A DNA stretch of 23,381 nt. Source: TMED108 sp036166415. GTDB taxonomy: Bacteria > Fidelibacterota > Marinisomatia > Marinisomatales > TCS55. The stretch spans positions 1 to 23,381 of the forward strand of contig JAYZHP010000136.1 of assembly GCA_036166415.1 (NCBI GenBank). The letters are read 5' to 3'. The position numbers were made by a program, and so were the translations under genes. The notes beneath the pieces are model-generated. The model made no database searches. It was given only the letters and a program-made list of their open reading frames with translations, and had not been told where the DNA came from. Numbering within the stretch: the first letter of the stretch is position 1; the number at the start of each line of letters is the position of its first letter. Positions 16,200 to 22,287 of this stretch are shown here, one piece after another.

Positions 16200-17158
16200 C
16201 CAACAGCTTCAGCGACATATTGTTTTCCAGACATAGAATCTAGCTTCTTCCCAAATGCTTTTTCAATCGCAACAATTGCTACTGCTACCATCTCATCATC
16301 TGGATGGCGAGTTGTAATATTTTGCAGCCATAATCCTGGGGTCCTGAGAATTCTAAAAAATAAGTTCTCATTTCTTGAACTAATTTTAATTAGCTCATAA
16401 GAAATTCCCGCCACCAATGGTACCATTGGTAAATGAAAGGCAAGACGAGAAAACAGATTTATATCTCCGGTAAACATTAAAATAAATGTATCAATAATTG
16501 AAAAGACAATAATTGCTGATAATAGTACAATAAACATAAAACTTGTGCCACATCTTGGATGTTGGGTGGGAAAAAGTTGAGCATTCTGTATATTTATTTT
16601 TTTACCAGACTCAAAATTATATACAACTCTATGTTCTGCTCCATGATATTGAAATAATCTTTTTACATCATTCATTTGAGAAATAAGAAAAAGATATAAA
16701 ACGAAAAAAGAAATTCTAAAAAACCCTGAAGTAAGATTAAACATTATAGCGTCTTTTTCAACATCTAGTAAGTTAGTCGTGAGCCACATTGGTCCAATCA
16801 TAAACAAGGATATTGCAAGGACAATCGCAAGTAGGGATGAGAAAAAATCAGAAATTTTATTTTTTGGTTTATTTTTTTCATCAGGCATTGCAATATCTGC
16901 TGACCACTGCAAGGTTTCCATCCCCATTTTCATTGACTCAAATAGTCCAGCCATTCCTCTCAAAATAGGTTGCTTCCAGATCATAGATTTTTCACCCAAT
17001 GATTTATAATCTTTTCTATCCACATGAATCTTTCCATTAGGATCCCTAACAGCTGTCGCATACGCTCCTGGCACTCGCATCATTACGCCTTCAATAACTG
17101 CTTGGCCGCCAACGAGAATTGTTGGTTTCATAATAGATAGTAGTATAGTTTTAATCAT
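16196..17158 (-). CDS. DUF1385 (YqhQ-like) membrane protein
   Basis: A 320-residue integral membrane protein. The signature GGQAVIEGVMMRVP is at 17-30; the other conserved blocks are YHGAEHRVVYNFESG (about 171-185) and QHPRCGTSFMF (about 199-209), with several His/Cys/Glu residues that could bind a metal. Four hydrophobic segments lie at about 107-130, 140-165, 207-230 and 238-262. The family (B. subtilis YqhQ) has been labelled a predicted metal-dependent enzyme; its role is not established. Met10 (position 17131) is an equally good start since the conserved part begins there; neither start has a clear ribosome site. The gene sits between rpmE and prfA, a place where DUF1385 genes are common. 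Confidence 0.85.
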   Translation of the reverse strand: MIKTILLSIMKPTILVGGQAVIEGVMMRVPGAYATAVRDPNGKIHVDRKDYKSLGEKSMIWKQPILRGMAGLFESMKMGMETLQWSADIAMPDEKNKPKNKISDFFSSLLAIVLAISLFMIGPMWLTTNLLDVEKDAIMFNLTSGFFRISFFVLYLFLISQMNDVKRLFQYHGAEHRVVYNFESGKKINIQNAQLFPTQHPRCGTSFMFIVLLSAIIVFSIIDTFILMFTGDINLFSRLAFHLPMVPLVAGISYELIKISSRNENLFFRILRTPGLWLQNITTRHPDDEMVAVAIVAIEKAFGKKLDSMSGKQYVAEAVG

Positions 17159-17165
17159 CTAATCT

Positions 17166-17366
17166 TTATGATTTATCATATTTCTTTTTAAACTGCTCAA
17201 TTCTTCCAGCGGTATCAACTAATTTTTGTTTACCAGTATAAAATGGATGGCATTCTGAACAAATATCAATGCTTTGATCACCCATCGTGCTGTATACTTT
17301 AAATGAATACCCGCAAGAACATGTAACAGTTCCTTCTTTATAATCAGGATGTATATCTTGTTTCAT
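17166..17366 (-). CDS. rpmE: 50S ribosomal protein L31, zinc-binding form
   Basis: A 66-residue protein matching bL31: MKQDIHPDY start, the CxC pair (Cys16, Cys18) in TCSCGYSF, CxxC (Cys36, Cys39) in DICSECHPFYTGKQKL, and the closing GRIEQFKKKY. The four cysteines show the zinc-binding (C+) paralogue. L31 helps bridge the ribosomal subunits. An AAGGA ribosome site at 17373-17377 lies six bases before the ATG, one of the better sites in this run, as expected of a highly expressed gene. The location downstream of rho and upstream of prfA is conserved in distant bacteria. Confidence 0.96.
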   Translation of the reverse strand: MKQDIHPDYKEGTVTCSCGYSFKVYSTMGDQSIDICSECHPFYTGKQKLVDTAGRIEQFKKKYDKS

Positions 17367-17372
17367 TTTTTT

Positions 17373-17377
17373 TCCTT
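17373..17377 (-). promoter_or_regulatory. Ribosome binding site of rpmE
   Basis: AAGGA on the minus strand with a six-base A-only spacer to the ATG at 17366. It lies in the 16-base gap after the aminotransferase stop. Confidence 0.65.
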
Positions 17378-17382
17378 AATAG

Positions 17383-18579
17383 TTAGTGTATTTCTTCGAT
17401 AATTTTTTCAACCCTACGTATGCCATCTTCGATTGTTTTTTCATCAATTGCATATGAAAAACGTACATACCCAGGAGCTCCAAATCCATCTCCTGGTATT
17501 GTAGCAACATGTGCTTCATTTAAGAAGATTTCACATAGGTCAAATGAGTTATTTATTTTTTTTTCATGAAATGATTTGCCAATATAATAACTAAAGTCTG
17601 GAAATGCATAAAATGCACCACCAGGGGTTAGGCAATTAACTTCTGGGAGTTTATTAAGTAATTTAATCATATAATCGCGTCGTTGCTTAAAAATAACTAT
17701 CATTTTATCAACGGCTGATTGATCTCCATTCAGAGCTTCGATTGATGCAACCTGTCCTATAGAATTTGCGCAGGATGTAGCTTGACCTTGTATCTTTGAC
17801 ATCGCTTTAATGATTTCACTATTTCCAAATGCATAGCCAATACGCCATCCTGTCATTGCATATGTTTTAGACATGCTCATACATGTTATAATGTTTGTAT
17901 CAAGATTATTTTCATCAGATAGTTTTTGGCTTACAATATGCTGACCATCAAAAACAAGTCTCTCATAACATTCATCAGAAATTACAACCCAGTTATTTTC
18001 TTTAGCGATTTTTAATAACTCTAGGATAGTTTTTTGAGACCAGACAGAACCGGTTGGATTAGAGGGTGAATTAATAATTATTCCTTTTATATTTTTATTT
18101 ACTGCAGCAAGAACAGTGTTAATATCTGGTTCAAAATTATTTTGTGAATCAGTTTCAATTATTAATGGTGTAGCATCAGACAGTGTAACAAATTCAGGAA
18201 AAGAAACCCAGTATGGCTTAAAGATAATTACTTCGTCGCCATCCTGAAATAATGCCTGGCAAGCTAAATAAAGGCTTTGTTTTTCTCCATTAGAAACCAG
18301 AACCTGTTCAGGTAATATATTTATCTCATTTTCACGCTTTACTTTATCGCAAATAGCATTCCGGAGTTCAATCATTCCAGATCCTGCAGTATACTTAGTA
18401 TGCCCGTTATCCATTCCAGTTTTTGCAGCATCAATAATATTTTTTGGCGTATTAAAGTCAGGTTGACCTGCACTCAAATTAATAATATCATGACCTTCGT
18501 GCTTTAACTCTGCAGCCCTTGAGGTCATTTCTAGTGTAAACGATGGTTTTACTTTATTTACTCTATCTGCGAACTTCAT
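17383..18579 (-). CDS. aspC: Class I aspartate/prephenate-type aminotransferase
   Basis: A 398-residue fold type I PLP enzyme. Lys238 in SMSKTYAMTGWRIGY forms the Schiff base; SPSNPTG (171-177, Asn174), SDECYE (201-206, Asp202), Arg246 and the Arg in GYVRFSYA complete the cofactor and carboxylate sites. LSAGQPDFNTP near residue 35 is typical of subgroup Ib aspartate aminotransferases, which include bifunctional aspartate/prephenate enzymes of Thermus and Rhizobium type. It transfers the amino group between aspartate and 2-oxoglutarate, and perhaps to prephenate for Phe/Tyr synthesis. The ATG overlaps the stop of the Cas6b-like gene by one base (TAATG), so the two are coupled. Confidence 0.92.
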   Translation of the reverse strand: MKFADRVNKVKPSFTLEMTSRAAELKHEGHDIINLSAGQPDFNTPKNIIDAAKTGMDNGHTKYTAGSGMIELRNAICDKVKRENEINILPEQVLVSNGEKQSLYLACQALFQDGDEVIIFKPYWVSFPEFVTLSDATPLIIETDSQNNFEPDINTVLAAVNKNIKGIIINSPSNPTGSVWSQKTILELLKIAKENNWVVISDECYERLVFDGQHIVSQKLSDENNLDTNIITCMSMSKTYAMTGWRIGYAFGNSEIIKAMSKIQGQATSCANSIGQVASIEALNGDQSAVDKMIVIFKQRRDYMIKLLNKLPEVNCLTPGGAFYAFPDFSYYIGKSFHEKKINNSFDLCEIFLNEAHVATIPGDGFGAPGYVRFSYAIDEKTIEDGIRRVEKIIEEIH

Positions 18580-19592
18580 TATTGAATCGTATGTTGTTTT
18601 TTATGGTATTCTTCGGAATTATAATTAATTGATGATTTTGAATTATTTTTCATCTTTGATTTATTTTTTATTGAACTTTTATTATTCGCTTTGCGATTAG
18701 ATTTTATACCATTGTTTGAAAAAGATTTTAATTTTTTTGATCTGTTCCTCTTGCCTTGCTGTTTTCTTTTTCTTGAAATTACTGGCTTTGGCACCCTGTC
18801 TACTTCGATCTCTTCTATTGAAGAAAAAATATTATTTTCTTCAATAGAGATTTTTGATTCCAGAGCTTCATCTTTTAGTGAATTAAATTCATTATCATTA
18901 AAGTCAATGGTTTCATCTCTATTTTCTCCAAAAATAGTTCCATATCCTCTTGTGATGCCATTACCAATTCCAATATAGTTTGGTAATATTATATTTGAGT
19001 AGAACTCGCCCTGAAAAGATCCCCATCCTTTTTGATCTTCTGATATTGGCTCTAGTGAAGAAATATTAATTCTTGAGAAAATATTTTTTTCAAAATCAAA
19101 TCCAACTTCTCTTGCAAGAAAAACTATATTTTCTCCTAAAAGTTTATTTAAAAACTCTAATCGATTAGCATCATTCATGTTTTGATATTTGTTATTTGTA
19201 CTATTATTAAGTGCCACCCAATTTGAAATAAACTTATACTTTATTAAATTAGATGTCAGGTTAAATAACTGAGCGCTTTCCTCTAGATCGCAATCTTCAA
19301 CTTTAAAGGTTATATCTCCAAAATTAAGTTCTTTTATTTCGTCCTTGATTTTCATGATTGGATCAACACCCTGATTTAATCCAATTATGAAAATTTCCTC
19401 ATCTAAAACTTTTACCTGTATTCTTGGGTATAGAAATTTTTTTCTATAAGCTCCATTTAACATTGGAACTATTTCATCATTAGGAAATTGTTTCATAATG
19501 ACGCCCTTTACTTGATAGGGGGTTTTGCGAACAGGCTTATCTGTTTTAATTTTGAATAAGATTGATTTTACAGTAGAGGTACTAGTGATCAT
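18579..19592 (-). CDS. Cas6b-like RAMP-fold protein with basic tail, outside any CRISPR context
   Basis: A 337-residue protein. Residues 1-125 start VKSILFKIKTDKPVRKTPYQ, then have FLYPRIQVKVLDEEIFIIGL (53-72) and NQGVD; residues 120-222 have FISNWVALN (121-129), NRLEFLNKLLGENIVFLARE (143-162) and, after GWGSFQGEF (189-197), the Gly-rich loop YIGIGNGITRGYGTIF (206-221). These are the landmarks I know from Cas6b N- and C-terminal domains (Pfam PF17955/PF17262), including the 'YPxIQ' strand, 'W(I/L)ALN' helix and G-rich loop. Residues 230-265 are acidic; 270-327 form a Lys/Arg/Asn/Ser-rich disordered tail. No histidine occurs before His330, so the usual Cas6 catalytic His is absent. Neighbours are rho (19 bases upstream) and aspC (1-base overlap). 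The family call is from pattern memory, but several landmarks agree. An RNA-binding role is inferred. Confidence 0.7.
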   Translation of the reverse strand: MITSTSTVKSILFKIKTDKPVRKTPYQVKGVIMKQFPNDEIVPMLNGAYRKKFLYPRIQVKVLDEEIFIIGLNQGVDPIMKIKDEIKELNFGDITFKVEDCDLEESAQLFNLTSNLIKYKFISNWVALNNSTNNKYQNMNDANRLEFLNKLLGENIVFLAREVGFDFEKNIFSRINISSLEPISEDQKGWGSFQGEFYSNIILPNYIGIGNGITRGYGTIFGENRDETIDFNDNEFNSLKDEALESKISIEENNIFSSIEEIEVDRVPKPVISRKRKQQGKRNRSKKLKSFSNNGIKSNRKANNKSSIKNKSKMKNNSKSSINYNSEEYHKKQHTIQ

Positions 19593-19611
19593 AAATATAA
19601 AATTTCAACAA

Positions 19612-20859
19612 TTACTGACTCATTGTCTCCATAAACTCATCATTGGTCTTAGTTCTTCGCATTCTATCTTGAATAAATTCCATTGCCTCTACAACATTCA
19701 TATCATTAAGTAATTTTCTTAATATCCACATCCTTGCAAGCACTTTCTTATCTAGGAGCAATTCTTCTTTTCTCGTTCCAGACTTAATTAAATCAAATGA
19801 GGGATAAAGTCGCCTATCGCTAAGCTTTCTATCCATTACTAATTCCATATTTCCTGTCCCTTTGAATTCTTCAAAAATTACTTCGTCCATTCTGCTTCCA
19901 GTATCAATTAATGCAGTGGCAAGTATTGTCAAACTTCCACTTTCTTCAGTATTTCTAGCTGCGCCGAAAAATTGCTTTGGTTTTTTTAATGCATTTGAAT
20001 CTACTCCACCAGATAAAATTTTGCCACTATGTGGAATAACTGAATTATGCGCTCTCCCAAGACGCGTTATACTATCAAGAAGAATTACAACATCTTCACC
20101 AAATTCTACCATACGTCTCGCTTTTTGAATTACCATATCTGCAACTGCAACATGCCTTTCGGGAGCTTCATCAAAAGTAGAGCTAATTACCTCTGCTTCA
20201 ACATTCCGCTTCATATCGGTAACCTCTTCAGGTCTTTCATCAATTAACAGAATTATCATTTTTACTTCTGGGTGATTTTGTGTAATTGCATTGGCAACTT
20301 TTTGCATTAATACAGTTTTACCTGTTTTAGGTTGCGCAACTAGGAGGCCGCGCTGCCCCTTACCAACAGGTGAAATCATATCCATTACTCTAGTTGATAA
20401 ATCTTTTGGGTTTGTTTCTAAATTAAATTTTTCCTCTGGATAAAGTGGCGTCAAATTATCAAATAATATAGCCTTTCTTAGCTCGGAAGGATCTTTGCCG
20501 TTTACCTCTTCAACTTTAAGTAGCGCATAAAACCTTTCTTTTGATTTAGGTGGTCTAATTTGACCAGAAACCTCGTGGCCCGTCCTTAGCCCAAATCGCT
20601 TGATTTGTGATGGGCTAACATAAATATCATCAGGACCTGGCAAATAATTAAAGTTTGGACTCCTTAAAAACCCATAGCCTTCATTTAGAACTTCTAGAAC
20701 GCCTCTCGCTGTAACTCCACCATCCTTTTCCATTTGAGCTTCCAAGATTTTGACGATGAGCTCTTGTCTATTCATTCCTGAATAGCTTTCTATTTCAAGC
20801 TTTGTTGCAAGCTCGGTAAGTTCTTTAATCCTTAACTTTTGTAATTCACTAACATTCAT
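19612..20859 (-). CDS. rho: Transcription termination factor Rho
   Basis: A 415-residue hexameric RNA translocase of standard, insertion-free length. The N-terminal Rho_N helices (about 1-45; LQKLRIKELTELA) are followed by the RNA-binding OB fold (GYGFLRSPNFNYLPGPDDIY, 61-80), Walker A AQPKTGKT (175-182, Lys181), Walker B VVILLDSITRLGRA (257-270, Asp262) and the R-loop GSRMDEVIFEEFKGTGNMELVMDR. It releases RNA polymerase from untranslated RNA. It is preceded by a 126-base leader, the largest gap in this run, and followed after 19 bases by the Cas6b-like gene. No ribosome site stronger than AAGG 11 bases before the ATG is seen. Confidence 0.97.
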   Translation of the reverse strand: MNVSELQKLRIKELTELATKLEIESYSGMNRQELIVKILEAQMEKDGGVTARGVLEVLNEGYGFLRSPNFNYLPGPDDIYVSPSQIKRFGLRTGHEVSGQIRPPKSKERFYALLKVEEVNGKDPSELRKAILFDNLTPLYPEEKFNLETNPKDLSTRVMDMISPVGKGQRGLLVAQPKTGKTVLMQKVANAITQNHPEVKMIILLIDERPEEVTDMKRNVEAEVISSTFDEAPERHVAVADMVIQKARRMVEFGEDVVILLDSITRLGRAHNSVIPHSGKILSGGVDSNALKKPKQFFGAARNTEESGSLTILATALIDTGSRMDEVIFEEFKGTGNMELVMDRKLSDRRLYPSFDLIKSGTRKEELLLDKKVLARMWILRKLLNDMNVVEAMEFIQDRMRRTKTNDEFMETMSQ

Positions 20860-20910
20860 AAATAAATAACCTTAATTAAATAATTGAAAATAAGCTTAGA
20901 AAAATTTTTT

Positions 20911-20940
20911 GAGGAGTACGCCCGAGCCTAGGGCCGGGAC
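20911..20940 (-). promoter_or_regulatory. C/G-rich element in the rho 5' leader
   Basis: In the 126-base gap between folC and rho, which is otherwise very AT-rich, a 30-base patch reads (minus strand) GTCCCGGCCCTAGGCTCGGG followed by CGTACTCCTC. Thirteen of 30 bases are C. CCCGG can pair with UCGGG as a 5-bp stem with an 8-base loop that holds the palindrome CCTAGG. A run AAAAAATTTTTC follows closely. It could be a Rho-binding (rut-like) autoregulatory site, a folC terminator, or a structured RNA. No U-tract directly follows the stem, so an ordinary intrinsic terminator is less likely. Confidence 0.4.
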
Positions 20941-20985
20941 TTTATAAACACGTATATCAATAATTAAGATGGATATTACAAAATA

Positions 20986-22248
20986 TTATGTAAAAATGCC
21001 AAATTTATCAAAAACTGATTTTGCCATGTAATGGCTTCCCATTATTATGCCAGGATTATGACTTTTTTCTACTTTCTTTATAAGTAAATCGAATGATTTA
21101 TCTATCGATTGTACCTTTTCAATATTTGCTTGACTGGGTTTTTTAATAAAAAATTTATATAAATCATTTGCTTCCATTAAATCAAATTCATCTGAACCAG
21201 TTATTATCAGGGATTCAAAGTTATTCATTAATGCTTTTGCAATTAGTGCAATTTCCTTATCTCCTTTTAAGGAAAGAACTATATGCGGAATAGTTTCATA
21301 TATAGATGTTATTGTATCAATCATCGCTTCAACCCCTTTGGCATTATGTGCTACATCATAATATATAGGTAAATTGGAAGAGATTTTTTGCATCCTTCCA
21401 TACCATTTTGTATTTGTTAATCCTTTTTGAATTGTTTGGTTTTTAATTTTGTTATTATATGTTTTTGCAATTTCAATTGATGTTGCTGCATTTTGTGCCT
21501 GATGGAATCCTAATAGTGGCGTGCTATACGTTCCGGACTTATAATTAAATTTTGTTGCTAATGGTGATAGATGGATATTATTTATATCTCCAATTTTATT
21601 AATTGGTGAGTTCATTTTATTAGCTACTTTGATAATATATTGTTCCGCTTCCAAATCTTGATTTGAAAGCACTAGCGGAATATCTTTCTTTATTATCCCT
21701 GACTTTTCTTTTGTTATTGATAAGATATCTTTTCCCAATATATGTTTGTGGTCAAGTGATATTGGTGTAATTGCTGCAACTTTAGGTAATATAATATTTG
21801 TAGAATCTAGCCGCCCACCTAGGCCAACCTCAATAATCGCAATATCTACTTTTTTCTGAACAAAATAATCTAATGCCATGACCGTTGTAGTTTCAAAAAA
21901 GGTAGAACGTATTCTATCAATATCCATTCTCTTTTTTTCAATAAATGATGCGATATCATCATCTAAAATGCTTTTCCCATTTATGGTAATTCTTTCATTA
22001 AATCTAATAAGGTGGGGAGAAGTATATAATCCAACCTTATATCCTTCAGATCGTAGGATAGAGGCAAGCATTGCTGCTGTTGAGCCCTTACCATTTGTTC
22101 CGGCAATATGAATTGAAGTTAACTTATGATGAGGGTTGCCACATGATTTTAAAAGTTCTAGGGTATGATCTAACCCTTTTTTAATTCCTAATCTTTTCAG
22201 ATTATAAAGATACGCAAGCTGGTTTTTAATTTGAATTGAAGTATTAAT
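20986..22248 (-). CDS. folC: Folylpolyglutamate/dihydrofolate synthase FolC with apparent ATT start
   Basis: About 420 residues from an inferred ATT start at 22248. The N-terminus reads INTSIQIKNQLAYLYNLKRL, then GLDHTLELLKSCGNP, IHIAGTNGKGSTAAMLASIL with the P-loop GTNGKGST (50-57), then GLYTSPHLIRFNERI. Later marks are GLGGRLDSTN and ISLDHKHILG, and VAHNAKG near the middle/end (Mur ligase C domain). The enzyme adds glutamate to folates, and in many bacteria also to dihydropteroate. The first ATG in frame (22071) lies after the P-loop and would give a dead enzyme. No ATG, GTG or TTG occurs in frame between the upstream amidase stop (22288-22290) and the P-loop, so the start is non-standard; ATT at 22251 is an alternative. 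A base error in the sequence cannot be excluded. Confidence 0.85.
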   Translation of the reverse strand: MNTSIQIKNQLAYLYNLKRLGIKKGLDHTLELLKSCGNPHHKLTSIHIAGTNGKGSTAAMLASILRSEGYKVGLYTSPHLIRFNERITINGKSILDDDIASFIEKKRMDIDRIRSTFFETTTVMALDYFVQKKVDIAIIEVGLGGRLDSTNIILPKVAAITPISLDHKHILGKDILSITKEKSGIIKKDIPLVLSNQDLEAEQYIIKVANKMNSPINKIGDINNIHLSPLATKFNYKSGTYSTPLLGFHQAQNAATSIEIAKTYNNKIKNQTIQKGLTNTKWYGRMQKISSNLPIYYDVAHNAKGVEAMIDTITSIYETIPHIVLSLKGDKEIALIAKALMNNFESLIITGSDEFDLMEANDLYKFFIKKPSQANIEKVQSIDKSFDLLIKKVEKSHNPGIIMGSHYMAKSVFDKFGIFT

Positions 22249-22287
22249 AATGTGAAATGTAAAAGAAAATAAATTAATTAATTGGCA

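Noticed and set aside
18691..18978. 95-codon plus-strand ORF opposite the Cas6b-like gene
   Set aside because: It is an antisense shadow of the Lys/Ser-rich and acidic codons; the peptide is Ser/Phe-rich with no recognisable pattern.
20047..20247. Plus-strand ORFs opposite rho (19862-20247)
   Set aside because: They lie wholly within the conserved ATPase core of rho and have no features of their own.
20921..20938. Intrinsic terminator after folC at the C/G-rich hairpin
   Set aside because: The stem is only five pairs including a G-U, and the next bases are CGTACTCCTC and then A's, not a U-tract.
20941..20966. Sigma-70-type promoter for rho (TTGATA and TATAAA on the minus strand)
   Set aside because: The two boxes are only eight bases apart, far from the needed 16-18, and no better pair stands out in the AT-rich leader.
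20986..22071. folC beginning at the first in-frame ATG (22071)
   Set aside because: This start removes the conserved P-loop GTNGKGST and the first helix, which are encoded without a break just upstream.
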